Assembly: GCA_946480915.1 (NCBI GenBank)
Contig: CAMLLO010000003.1
Location: 132,982-196,981, forward strand
DNA from: an uncultured Sphingobacteriaceae bacterium
GTDB lineage: Bacteria; Bacteroidota; Bacteroidia; Sphingobacteriales; Sphingobacteriaceae
Length of the DNA stretch: 64,000 bases
Reading direction: 5' to 3'
Below the pieces are notes generated by a model. The model had not been told where the DNA came from, did no database searches, and saw only the letters and a program-made list of their open reading frames with translations. Made by a program: the position numbers and the translations under genes. This document shows positions 11,101 through 19,507 of this stretch, in pieces (positions within the stretch are counted from its first letter, which is position 1; every line of letters starts with the position of its first letter).

Positions 11101-11444
11101 TAAGACGGTGGAGAAATCCTGGAGATGTTACCGATATCCCAAGGGCTTTATATGGTTCTGGGTATAACTGGTTAGGATCTGACAGATATGTCGAGGACGC
11201 ATCGTTTATTCGCTTGAAAACTCTCACCATGCGATATAATTTCAACAAACCTATTCTTAATAAAATGAAGTTGAAAAATTTAGGCGTGTATTTTACTGCG
11301 GAGAATCTGTTAACATTTACCACATATACCGGTCAGGATCCGGAAGTTTCGCCCAAACTGGGAAATCCATTTGCTTTGATTGCCGACGGGTCAATGACTC
11401 CTCCTACCAGAAATATGGTATTCGGGTTAACTGCAGGATTTTAA
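8193..11444 (+). CDS. SusC-like TonB-dependent outer-membrane transporter (module 1)
   Basis: This 1083-residue outer-membrane protein imports oligosaccharides using energy from TonB. After a signal peptide (cleavage near FAMAQ) come a carboxypeptidase-regulatory-like domain (VVRGKIIDKKDKLPVIGATV, about residues 34-110), the plug (LQGRLPGV, IRIRGTSTINGS, PLIVVDGMPYE, and VLKDAAATAVWGSRASNGVL) and a long barrel ending in an aromatic C-terminus (FGLTAGF), as expected for barrel-assembly recognition. Length is normal for the SusC/RagA family. SusD follows 18 bp downstream and a FAS1 lipoprotein precedes it, so the three probably form one surface complex. The substrate is inferred to be an RG-I or other pectic oligosaccharide from the neighbouring enzymes. 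Confidence 0.95.
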   Translation: MKKIITQPLAFCLVLLAFSVFHSRFAMAQNITQVVRGKIIDKKDKLPVIGATVTEVDKDKRTLNGVTTDIDGNFVIRISNPSNKIYISFLGYKTTIHDIGTRTVLNVQLDASSNELSEVVVTGRKTSSNGLLEVDERSSTVSVARVNAKDLEEMSATSIDQALQGRLPGVDFAANSGDPGAGMQIRIRGTSTINGSTEPLIVVDGMPYETEIPEDFNFGTADEQGYASLLNIAPSDIQDISVLKDAAATAVWGSRASNGVLLINTKRGRLGKPVVSYSLRGTMSKQPEAIPMLSGDQFSMLIPEAYMNRNGTPLNTQTVKELQYDISDPYYFYNYSNNTNWIDAITQTGLKQDHNVSINGGGDKARYYASVGYLNEKGTTIGTGLDRISTRINLDYNVSNKIKFKTDIAYTHSLTDKVYSDKVRSIAYDKMPNMGIYEYNAQGNNTGIYLSPLQNIQGAYSGTYNPVAMLNEASNKVTGERITPHFNLQYDVLPDFLKATVDVQFDIENSKSKSFLPQIATGRPINETTVNSAYDGDRDAFRLQTKTNFVFTPKMGEDHSFIGLISLLSNDDRSTILQSSSSNSASPQLQDPASPSRTQNLASSFSQVRSVAGLINGQYGFKDKYILNAGVRVDANSKFGPANRSGLFPSISTRWRISGENFMKDVKVIDDLSLRASYGQSGRAPKTNYGFYNIYSNYDWDYLGKPAVYSSNIELRNLRWETVTGRNIGLNVIMFKNKLDFDVDVYRMRTSDLFFPDLSIPAISGFTSLDMNVGIMDNQGWEINLRANPLKTKDWNLNLSFNFARNVNVIREISEFYPKEKGNTNTNGEYKRFLQVDNPFGSFYGYRYKGVYADADATIAQDKNGKPLIGADGVSVPMRFDYPNTNYVFQPGDAMYEDINHDGNINYMDVVYLGNGNPKFIGGFGPDITFKGNLKLTAFFSFRYKYDVVNSTKMNSTNMYNYDNQSTAVLRRWRNPGDVTDIPRALYGSGYNWLGSDRYVEDASFIRLKTLTMRYNFNKPILNKMKLKNLGVYFTAENLLTFTTYTGQDPEVSPKLGNPFALIADGSMTPPTRNMVFGLTAGF

Positions 11445-11462
11445 TTTTTAAAGAAGACAGAA

Positions 11463-12974
11463 ATGAGTAGTAAAATAAAATATTTCTTTTTGCTTGGCAT
11501 CATAGCTATTTCGGCATCCTCATGCAAAAAATACCTCAGTCTTGAACCTCAGGATGGCATTGTACGACAGGATTTCTGGAAAACCAAGGAGCAGGTAGCA
11601 TCGGCGGTTAATGGTTGCTATGCTTCATTACTGGCACCTCCGCTTGTCGAAAACTTGTTTCTATGGGGCGAGTTAAGAGGAGATATGCTGCAAACCGGCG
11701 GTCGTGCATCTGCAAACGATTTTAACATTATCGATGTAAATATCCAGTCAACTAATCCAATAACTAACTGGGCGGCCGTATATCAGACAATTAACAACTG
11801 CAATACTGTACTTGATTTCGCTCCTGAGGTTTTAAAAACTGATAATACATTTAAACAGCGCGATTTGGATGGCTATGTGGGCGAAGCCTTAGCACTGAGG
11901 AGTTTGATGTATTTCTACCTGGTGCGCACTTTTAGAGATGTGCCGCTAAAGCTGAAAGCGACCTCAAGCGATGACGATGATCTGCAAATTCCGAAAAGCA
12001 CAGCTGAGCAGGTTCTAACTCAAATAATAAGCGACCTGAAATTAGCCGAGGAATATACTTTCACTACTTACGGAAACAAGGATAATGACAAAGGCCGCAT
12101 TACTAAATATGCAGTACAGGCGATGCTTGCCGACATTTATCTGTGGAAAGATGACTACACCAACTGTATAACGTATTGCGACAAGCTTATCAATTCAAAT
12201 CAATTTGGCTTAATTGAAGGGAACAGCTGGTTTAGTACCGTGTTTTACGAAGGAGGCTCAAACGAAAGTATTTTTGAATTCTATTTTAATCAGAACCGTC
12301 TAAACCCCTTTTATTCGATGTTCTCCGAATCCAGTAAGCGTTTTACAGCCGCATTAAGAGTTGCTGAGGATGTTTATACAATCGATTTGAATGATTTGGA
12401 AAATAAGGATATCCGCGGAGACGGAGCTGCATTAAAATTTAATGAAGGTAGCATCTGGAAATACCAGGGGGTAAACTCAAGTACCGGAAGAAGCTCTTCA
12501 GCATCATTTGCTCATTGGATTGTGTACCGGTATGCCGATATTTTACTATTAAAAGCCGAAGCCAAAGCGATGCAGGGGAATGTAGATGAGTCCTTAAGTC
12601 TTTTGAAACTAATACGAGACAGAGCCTCGTCTTTGGATGCCACAGAAACTTATGAAACGGATCCTGCAGATCCTGACTATACTGAAAATATTACTTCGGA
12701 AGATCTGGCAAAGTTTGTACTGGACGAACGGGCCAGGGAATTTGCTTACGAAGGAAAGAGGTGGTTTGACCTTTTAAGAAACGCCAAGCGGAATGACTAT
12801 TCTCAAAGAGGCTTACTGTTTGATGTTGTTGTGAGTACTGCATCCCCCGAGAGTCAGCAATCAGCTGTTGCAAAGCTGCTGGACAATGACAGCCATTATC
12901 TGCCAATTTATTTCAATGAATTGGAAACCAATAAAAAACTTGTACAGAACCCATTTTACGTTAAATCTAAATAA
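11463..12974 (+). CDS. SusD/RagB-like surface glycan-binding lipoprotein (module 1)
   Basis: A 503-residue lipoprotein (lipobox SASSC) with the usual SusD landmarks: CKKYLSLEPQDGI after the lipid anchor, an N-terminal TPR-like helical region (ASAVNGCYASLL, LRSLMYFYLVRTFRDVPL), and a C-terminal block (YADILLLKAEAKAM, LDERAREFAYEGKRWFDLLR). It should sit as a lid on the SusC partner encoded 18 bp upstream and capture oligosaccharides. The next gene, a FAS1 lipoprotein, starts 6 bp after its stop, so translation is probably coupled. Confidence 0.95.
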   Translation: MSSKIKYFFLLGIIAISASSCKKYLSLEPQDGIVRQDFWKTKEQVASAVNGCYASLLAPPLVENLFLWGELRGDMLQTGGRASANDFNIIDVNIQSTNPITNWAAVYQTINNCNTVLDFAPEVLKTDNTFKQRDLDGYVGEALALRSLMYFYLVRTFRDVPLKLKATSSDDDDLQIPKSTAEQVLTQIISDLKLAEEYTFTTYGNKDNDKGRITKYAVQAMLADIYLWKDDYTNCITYCDKLINSNQFGLIEGNSWFSTVFYEGGSNESIFEFYFNQNRLNPFYSMFSESSKRFTAALRVAEDVYTIDLNDLENKDIRGDGAALKFNEGSIWKYQGVNSSTGRSSSASFAHWIVYRYADILLLKAEAKAMQGNVDESLSLLKLIRDRASSLDATETYETDPADPDYTENITSEDLAKFVLDERAREFAYEGKRWFDLLRNAKRNDYSQRGLLFDVVVSTASPESQQSAVAKLLDNDSHYLPIYFNELETNKKLVQNPFYVKSK

Positions 12975-12980
12975 AGCATT

Positions 12981-14735
12981 ATGAGAGGGATTATATATCA
13001 AAAAAGCAACACAGGGATACTTCTGTTGCTTATTGTGCTGGTTTTTGGAGCTTGTAAAAAGGAAGAGTTTAAAGTAAACACAACCTCTGATGTAAATATT
13101 TCTGACTATTTGCTGCAACAGCCCGATCAATTTTCTGAATTCTCGAAAATACTTCAAATTACAGAAAATGAAGGCTTTTTAGCCGCTTATGGAACGTATA
13201 CGCTCTTTGTGCCAACCAACGCTGCGATAGCACAATATGTTAGTTCAAAAAATAAATCATCAGTAAGCGACCTGGATATTAATGAGTTAAAAGATCTTGT
13301 AAAGATTCATTTGATCCGCGATACAATAGCTTCTGTGTTGTTTAACGACGGAAAGCTACGTACCAAAACCATGTATGGTCAATACTTAATTACTGGTGCG
13401 CAAAATGTTGGTGGAACTACTATGATAACCATCAACCGGCAGGCCAATTTAAAGCAGGCAGACATACGTGTTGGGAACGGCATAATTCATGTTATAGACC
13501 ATGTGTTAGCTCCGGCGAAATTAACTCTGGCTCAAATGATTGAGCAGGACGATAATTACTCGATTTTCGAGGAAGCCCTGAGAGCGACTGGTTTTTATGA
13601 TTCGTTGAATATTCTTCCTCAAAACAATCCGGATACGTCCAGAGCATTCTTTACGGTACTTGCCGAATCTAATGATGTGTTAAAGGCTAAAGATCCTTCA
13701 ATTACCTCATTCGCTGCTTTAAAAGAAAAGTATTCTAATACGAATGATCCGAAGCTGATTTCTGACAGCTTACATCTGTTTGTTGCATACCATATTTTAC
13801 CCGGCTTAAAGTATGTGCCGGATATTTTCAAGGCTTCATCTCACACAACTTTATCGCCTTTGGATGTAGTTACTTCCAAGCTTGTAGGAACTGAGGTGCT
13901 AATTAATGACGATAAATTTAATAACATACATGAGCCGGGATCTGCCATAAACAGAACCTCGAGCGATGCGACCGCAGCGAACGGAGTATTGCACTCTATG
14001 GCGGATCCTTTTGCTATAAAAGTTCGTTTCCCGATTCCGGTTTACTGGGAAGTAACCGATCAGCCGGAGTTTACCAGTTTAAACGGGATTTTTAGGGTGA
14101 CCAATAAATCCAGCAGAAAGTTTTCGCCGGGCGAAATACAAGATATTAACTGGAAGCAAGGTTCTGCAGAATATAAAGTAGCACCGGAGCTTAGACAGTT
14201 TTATGTTTACAACAACGACTTTTTACAATTTGCCTCATTAAGAACCAATGCTGTAGCAAATAACTGGATTGAGTTTACTACGCCTCTTTTAGTGAAAGGC
14301 AGATATAAAGTGTGGATATGCTTCATCCGTCGCGGCGGTGGCGGCGGGGTAGCTGTTTCATTTGATGGTGTGCTATTGCCCAAAGTGTTAAATCTTAGAG
14401 AAAGCTTGCCGTCCCAGGTTCTGGTGGGTAACAAGTGGACTTATCCTCCGGGTACAACACCCGAATCATTGGAGATTTTAGGTAAAAAAATTGTGTTTGC
14501 AGAGTTTCCTTATTATTTACAGAACGGCCAGAAGATTGACTACTATAAGGATAGCTACGGAGTACTTGCCGGTACTATTGATGTCAAAAAAACAGATCGT
14601 CATATATTACGAATGGATGCAACATGGGAAGGAAGCGGAGATGTACAGTTCGATATGATCCATTTTATCCCTGAAAAGGAAGACCAGCTGTGGCCTAAGT
14701 TTAATCCGGACGGCGCAGTAATACAAAAACCATAA
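12981..14735 (+). CDS. FAS1-domain lipoprotein with a C-terminal beta-rich domain
   Basis: A 584-residue lipoprotein (lipobox FGAC, then KKEEF). It has two FAS1-like units: YTLFVPTNAAI (about 71) with GNGIIHVIDHVLAP (about 166), and AFFTVLAESNDVL (about 222) with NGVLHSMADPF (about 335). Residues from about 345 to the end form a separate beta-rich domain with WIEFTTPLLVKGRYKVWIC, the glycine run RRGGGGG and HILRMDATWEGSGDVQFDMI. This looks like a jelly-roll carbohydrate-binding type domain, but I cannot name a family. It lies 6 bp after SusD of module 1 and is followed by a hairpin before the next lipoprotein. Likely a surface glycan-binding accessory; FAS1 part confident, C-terminal domain unresolved. 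Confidence 0.8.
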   Translation: MRGIIYQKSNTGILLLLIVLVFGACKKEEFKVNTTSDVNISDYLLQQPDQFSEFSKILQITENEGFLAAYGTYTLFVPTNAAIAQYVSSKNKSSVSDLDINELKDLVKIHLIRDTIASVLFNDGKLRTKTMYGQYLITGAQNVGGTTMITINRQANLKQADIRVGNGIIHVIDHVLAPAKLTLAQMIEQDDNYSIFEEALRATGFYDSLNILPQNNPDTSRAFFTVLAESNDVLKAKDPSITSFAALKEKYSNTNDPKLISDSLHLFVAYHILPGLKYVPDIFKASSHTTLSPLDVVTSKLVGTEVLINDDKFNNIHEPGSAINRTSSDATAANGVLHSMADPFAIKVRFPIPVYWEVTDQPEFTSLNGIFRVTNKSSRKFSPGEIQDINWKQGSAEYKVAPELRQFYVYNNDFLQFASLRTNAVANNWIEFTTPLLVKGRYKVWICFIRRGGGGGVAVSFDGVLLPKVLNLRESLPSQVLVGNKWTYPPGTTPESLEILGKKIVFAEFPYYLQNGQKIDYYKDSYGVLAGTIDVKKTDRHILRMDATWEGSGDVQFDMIHFIPEKEDQLWPKFNPDGAVIQKP

Positions 14736-14746
14736 TAAGATAAACC

Positions 14747-14769
14747 GTAGCTGCAGCTAATGCAGCTAC
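14747..14769 (+). promoter_or_regulatory. Intercistronic hairpin between the two uptake modules
   Basis: GTAGCTGCA (14747-14755) and TGCAGCTAC (14761-14769) form a perfect 9-bp stem with a 5-base loop. No U-run follows, so it is not a standard terminator. It lies in the 48-bp gap between two FAS1 lipoprotein genes, 14 bases before the next ATG. It could mark an mRNA processing or stability boundary, or affect translation of the downstream gene. Confidence 0.5.
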
Positions 14770-14783
14770 ATAAACTATCATAA

Positions 14784-16217
14784 ATGAATTTTAGAGTTAC
14801 AACTTTCGCAATCCTGATCGCAGGTTTAGTCAGCATATTCTCGGCATGTCAGGATAAATGGGATGAACACACTGAGCTGCGAGATGCTAAGCTAGGTCAA
14901 AATTTGTTTCAGAGCATTCAAGGCGAACCATCGTTAAGTAAATTTGCCGAGCTGCTTGTCAAAACTGAATACGATGATGTGCTTACATCGTCAAAAAAGT
15001 ATACAGTGTGGGCCCCATCTAATACGGCTTTAGAAAATCTGAGTGCGGATATTTTAAACGATGAGCAAAAATTAAAGGATTTTATTGGCTACTATATTGT
15101 TGAGTTGCCTTATAATACTACAATAGCTAAAGACACGCTTCGTTTAAAAACCCTCAATGGAAAGTATATCTATTTTAGTCAAACTGGTTTTGAGGATGCT
15201 TCTCTGCTGACAAAAGACCAATATACAGGTAACGGAATTTTGCATACAATCAGCAAAGCCGTCTATGCAAAGCAAAATATTCTGGATGTAATAAATGCAT
15301 CGGCGTTTAAGCAAAAGGAGTATTTAGCAAGTCTGAACTACGAGGCAATGGATTCTGCTATTGCCGAGCAAACCGGTGTCGATCCTCTGACTGGGAAGCC
15401 TATTTATAAACCCGGTACCGGTATCGTGCAAAAAAATCTTTTATTCGACAGAGTTGGAAGTTTGAAAAATGAGGATCAGGAGTATACTCTCTTCCTCCTC
15501 GCGGATGCTGCCCTTGAAAGTGAAAGGACAAAAATTAAACCTTATACAAAAGGACCGAGCAGTGAAAGCACAGAACGTTTAGCCTCTTTGATGGTGATGA
15601 AGGACTTGGTGTTTAAAGGTAGATTCACGGTTAATAATTTACCTAACACACTTATTTCCGAAGATGGTGTACAGGTTCCGATCGATAAAAGTGCTATTCA
15701 GGAAACCTATCAAACCAGCAATGGAATCATTTATGTAATGAAGCATGTAACTGTCCCATTGCAGAATAAAATTCGCAATGTAAGACAAGAAGGTGAAAAT
15801 CCTACGGGCTTCAGCCGAACAGATAAATCAGCCAACATAAAATACCGGCTAAGAAGAAATCCCTTTACTCAGGAGCTTTTTAATGACATTTACATTTATA
15901 ACCATAAAATTCCTTTGTTCCATGTCAAATACAGAGTAAAGGATCTATATTCTATCAACTATAAAGTTTATTGGGTTGCGCCGAATGATGTGCAAACGGT
16001 AACGTTTAAGCAACGATTTGCCATTTCAGATCCAGAATCTACCGCTTTTGCTGAGACATTGGTCCCTTTGAAAAATTTCGATGAGGTTTATGTTGGGGAA
16101 TTTACCAATGAAAGTTTTGGAGATTATAATGCCTTCGTTATTGCGGCAAACAATGGAGGTGACGGAATAAATTCTATAAACCTCGACTATTTCAGGCTTG
16201 AGCCTCAGCTTCCATAA
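14784..16217 (+). CDS. FAS1-domain lipoprotein, second uptake module
   Basis: A 477-residue lipoprotein (lipobox FSAC, then QDKWDEH, resembling the KKQWDEYY start of the protein at 5985). Two FAS1-like units are visible: YTVWAPSNTAL (about 73) with GNGILHTISKAVYA (about 150), and YTLFLLADAAL (about 233) with NGIIYVMKHVTVP (about 313). The last 130 residues form a distinct beta-rich domain (NDIYIYNHKIPLFHVKYRV, NSINLDYFRLEPQLP) of unknown family, possibly a DUF5108-type module. Its gene directly precedes the second SusC, mirroring module 1. Role inferred: cell-surface glycan binding next to the transporter. Confidence 0.8.
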   Translation: MNFRVTTFAILIAGLVSIFSACQDKWDEHTELRDAKLGQNLFQSIQGEPSLSKFAELLVKTEYDDVLTSSKKYTVWAPSNTALENLSADILNDEQKLKDFIGYYIVELPYNTTIAKDTLRLKTLNGKYIYFSQTGFEDASLLTKDQYTGNGILHTISKAVYAKQNILDVINASAFKQKEYLASLNYEAMDSAIAEQTGVDPLTGKPIYKPGTGIVQKNLLFDRVGSLKNEDQEYTLFLLADAALESERTKIKPYTKGPSSESTERLASLMVMKDLVFKGRFTVNNLPNTLISEDGVQVPIDKSAIQETYQTSNGIIYVMKHVTVPLQNKIRNVRQEGENPTGFSRTDKSANIKYRLRRNPFTQELFNDIYIYNHKIPLFHVKYRVKDLYSINYKVYWVAPNDVQTVTFKQRFAISDPESTAFAETLVPLKNFDEVYVGEFTNESFGDYNAFVIAANNGGDGINSINLDYFRLEPQLP

Positions 16218-16241
16218 TTGGATTATTTATTAAGAAAAGAT

Positions 16242-19200
16242 ATGCACATATTTACCAAAGCAGCAATTAAGAAACTTTTTCTTTTTCCTGTTATAAGCCT
16301 AACTTCTTTCAGCTTACTGGCTCAGGAAACTGAGACTCTGCAACTCAGAGCCGATTCTGCAATACTTAGTTACAAAACGACGGGCGTGAGGTTAACGGGT
16401 GTTATAAAAGACGCATCAACAGGAAATCCAATCTCGGGTGTAAGCATTAAGTCGGGTACCCACTCGGCCACTATAACCGAAGAAAATGGCGCATTTAATC
16501 TCTCTGTTCCCTCTTTTACCGGGGTGATTACTGTTTCTGCTCCAGGATATCAAACTACAGACGTTGCTCTACGAGGTCGAAACTCAATAAATATAGCTCT
16601 AAATAATGAGGACTTGAATTCTGTTCACGACATCGCAGTTATGCCATTCGGAAAGAAAACCAAAACTCAGATACCCTATTCCGTATCATCGATAAATACA
16701 ACAGGCAACTGGGAGCGCTCCGCAGAAACACCCGATGATTACTTACAGGGCTTGGTTAGCGGCTTAAATGTCGTTCGCCGATCTGGTACAGGCGGAACCG
16801 GGGCAGATATGTTTCTTCGTGGATTTTCCTCCCTTAACACTCGCAATCAACCCTTGGTCGTTGTCGACGGAATGATCTATGATACCAATGATTATGGTTC
16901 TTCTTTAATCAGCGGACACATTGTAAACCCTCTTGCTAATATTGATCTAAAAGATATTGATAACATTACTGTTATAAAAGATGGCGGCTCTTTATACGGA
17001 ACTAAAGGCGCTAATGGTGTTATTCTTGTCAGCACCGCACATGCAAAACAACTGGCCACTCGTATCGACTTCGCAGCTTACGGAGGCATTAACTCTGCGC
17101 CTAAAAACCTGCCTGTTCTGGGTGTAAGTGATTACAGATTATATCTTTCTGATGTTCTTCAAAGTGCCGGAATGACTAATTCTCAGATACAGTCGCAGCC
17201 CTATATGAACGATGCCAAAAACCCGGATTACAGCAGATATCATTATACTACAAACTGGCAGAATAAAGTATTAAGCAGTAATCATAGTCAAAACTATTTT
17301 CTGAAAATTACCGGAGGTGATAACATTGCGAAATATGCGCTGTCGATGGGATATTTAACCAACAATGGTACGATTGATAACACAAATTTAAATAGATACA
17401 ATACCAGTTTTAACGCAGATCTCAATTTGAGTTCTAAGTTAACTGCCACAGCAAATCTTTCGTTCACGAATATTGAACAAAACTTAAAGGATCAAGGACT
17501 CAGTTTTTCAACAAACCCAATTTTGTTAAGCCTTACAAAGTCGCCTTTCCTTGCAGTTAATCAGGTTGCCGATGATGGTACTGAATCTCCAAATCTCGCG
17601 GATACAGATATTTTTGGCAGGAGTAACCCGTACGCAGTAATTGAAAATGCCCAGCAGACCAATAAAAGCTACCGGTTTTTCGGTTCTACCAGGTTTAATT
17701 ACGCTTTCATAAAAAACATGAGCTTAAGCTCTTTGATAGGGGTTACATATGATAAAGTAAGAGAGAATACCTTTATTCCTCGTTTGGGTATTACTCCCCA
17801 AGTGTTAGACAATACTATTGCTTACAGCCGCCTGGGCAGCAGAGTACAGCGGTTATTTTCATTGTATAACGACACCTATCTTTCGTATAAAAAAACATTT
17901 GATCACAAGCATGACCTTTCCGCTAATCTTGGTGTTCGTTTCAACAACACCGAAACTGAGGAAGATGCAGCTTTAGGCTTTAATTCACCAACCGATGATT
18001 TTATCACCGTAGGCTCGGGTGCCAATTCACTTCGGAGAATTGGTGGCGATATTGGTAAGGCTCGTTGGTTAAATACGTACCTGAATGTAGATTATGCTTT
18101 AAATAGTAAATATTTATTGTCTGTAAATCTTGCCGCCGACGGTTCGTCGCGGTTTGGTACCGACGTTCAGGATGCCTTAACCATTAACGGAAACAAGTTT
18201 GCTTTCCTTCCATCAGTTGCGGCTGGTTGGCTAATCTCTTCCGAAAACTTTATGGCTTCCGCTGAGAATATCGACCTAATTAAGTTGCGTGCCAGCTACA
18301 GCTTATCGGGGAATGACGATATTGGAAATTATTCCGCAAGACAGTATTATGTTTCACAAAACCTCTTAGGTAACCAGGGAATAATCAGGGGAAATATCGC
18401 CAATCCGACTCTAAAATGGGAAACGGTTAAGACTGTGAATGGCGGACTTGATCTAGCTCTGTTTAACGAACGTTTAAGCCTGAGCTTTGATGCTTATAGT
18501 CGGAATACCTCCGATATGCTTACTGCACTGCCACTAGCCACGGCAGTTGGATTCGACTACATGATTGCTAATAATGGCAGCATGAAAACGAACGGCTATG
18601 AGCTGGGAGTGAACAGCCGGATATTAAACAAGAAAATAACCTTAGATCTCGGGTTAAACCTGGGTTCATACATCAGTAAAATAACAGCCTTGCCAGAAAA
18701 CGGGCAGATTACTGAGTTTGGAGGCGCAACATTCATTTCATCTGTAGGCCAGACAGCCAATCAGTTTTATGGTTTTAAAACCAATGGAGTGTATGCTACA
18801 ACAACAGAAGCACAGGCATCAAAAACGTTCATTAGGTCCTCTGCTGGTGCTTTGACTGCTGTGAGTGCAGGAGATGTCCGCTTTATAAATACTTATGATA
18901 GCCCAGCCGATATCGACGCTCAAGTTCATGTGATAGATGACAAGGACAGACAAGTGCTTGGAAATCCAAATCCCGATTTGTTTGGAAGCTTAAGCAGCAA
19001 ATTGGGCTATAAAAGATTTAGTGTGAGTGCATTGTTTACTTTTAGTACAGGCAATGATGTGTATAACGGAACCCGGGCAATTTTGGAATCGGTGTCCTCG
19101 TCGATGAACCAAACTGTTAATGTATTAAACCGCTGGACGTACGAAGGACAGGTTACTGATGTGCCACGTGCTTCATATAATGATCCGAGCGGAAACTCCC

Positions 19201-19460
19201 GTTTTTCGGACCGTTGGATTGAAGATGGATCTTACCTAAGACTAAGGAATTTGTCGCTGGCTTACACATTGCCGTTTAAGCCAGGTTTTCTTAAAAATGC
19301 CACTCTATACGCTACCGGAAACAATCTGTTTACTGTGAGTCGCTATTTAGGCTATGATCCTGAGTTTAGCGCATCCGGAAGTCCACTCGGTCAGGGTGTT
19401 GACATTGCCTTAGAACCGCAGTTCAGATCTGTTCAAGTAGGAATTCGTGTTGGTTTATAA
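16242..19460 (+). CDS. SusC-like TonB-dependent outer-membrane transporter (module 2)
   Basis: A second SusC/RagA-type transporter of 1072 residues. It has a signal peptide (FLFPVISLTSFSLLAQ), a carboxypeptidase-regulatory-like domain (GVIKDASTGNPISGVSIKSG), a plug (LQGLVSGLNVVRRSGTGG, MFLRGFSSLNTRNQPLVVVDGM, VIKDGGSLYGTKGANGVILV) and a barrel. The last residues are VQVGIRVGL, so the terminal aromatic residue common in barrels is replaced by Leu. I chose ATG 16242 rather than the upstream TTG at 16218, because ATG is preceded by an A-rich stretch and gives a better signal peptide. It is clearly diverged from the module 1 transporter, which suggests a different oligosaccharide. SusD follows after 47 bp. 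Confidence 0.93.
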   Translation: MHIFTKAAIKKLFLFPVISLTSFSLLAQETETLQLRADSAILSYKTTGVRLTGVIKDASTGNPISGVSIKSGTHSATITEENGAFNLSVPSFTGVITVSAPGYQTTDVALRGRNSINIALNNEDLNSVHDIAVMPFGKKTKTQIPYSVSSINTTGNWERSAETPDDYLQGLVSGLNVVRRSGTGGTGADMFLRGFSSLNTRNQPLVVVDGMIYDTNDYGSSLISGHIVNPLANIDLKDIDNITVIKDGGSLYGTKGANGVILVSTAHAKQLATRIDFAAYGGINSAPKNLPVLGVSDYRLYLSDVLQSAGMTNSQIQSQPYMNDAKNPDYSRYHYTTNWQNKVLSSNHSQNYFLKITGGDNIAKYALSMGYLTNNGTIDNTNLNRYNTSFNADLNLSSKLTATANLSFTNIEQNLKDQGLSFSTNPILLSLTKSPFLAVNQVADDGTESPNLADTDIFGRSNPYAVIENAQQTNKSYRFFGSTRFNYAFIKNMSLSSLIGVTYDKVRENTFIPRLGITPQVLDNTIAYSRLGSRVQRLFSLYNDTYLSYKKTFDHKHDLSANLGVRFNNTETEEDAALGFNSPTDDFITVGSGANSLRRIGGDIGKARWLNTYLNVDYALNSKYLLSVNLAADGSSRFGTDVQDALTINGNKFAFLPSVAAGWLISSENFMASAENIDLIKLRASYSLSGNDDIGNYSARQYYVSQNLLGNQGIIRGNIANPTLKWETVKTVNGGLDLALFNERLSLSFDAYSRNTSDMLTALPLATAVGFDYMIANNGSMKTNGYELGVNSRILNKKITLDLGLNLGSYISKITALPENGQITEFGGATFISSVGQTANQFYGFKTNGVYATTTEAQASKTFIRSSAGALTAVSAGDVRFINTYDSPADIDAQVHVIDDKDRQVLGNPNPDLFGSLSSKLGYKRFSVSALFTFSTGNDVYNGTRAILESVSSSMNQTVNVLNRWTYEGQVTDVPRASYNDPSGNSRFSDRWIEDGSYLRLRNLSLAYTLPFKPGFLKNATLYATGNNLFTVSRYLGYDPEFSASGSPLGQGVDIALEPQFRSVQVGIRVGL

Positions 19461-19507
19461 TTAATAAAAAATACGGCTGGGTAATCCCCGCTTTAAATTA
19501 ATATTCA

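Noticed and set aside
16218..16241. TTG 16218 as the start of the second SusC
   Set aside because: It directly follows the previous stop codon and adds non-signal residues; ATG 16242 is better.
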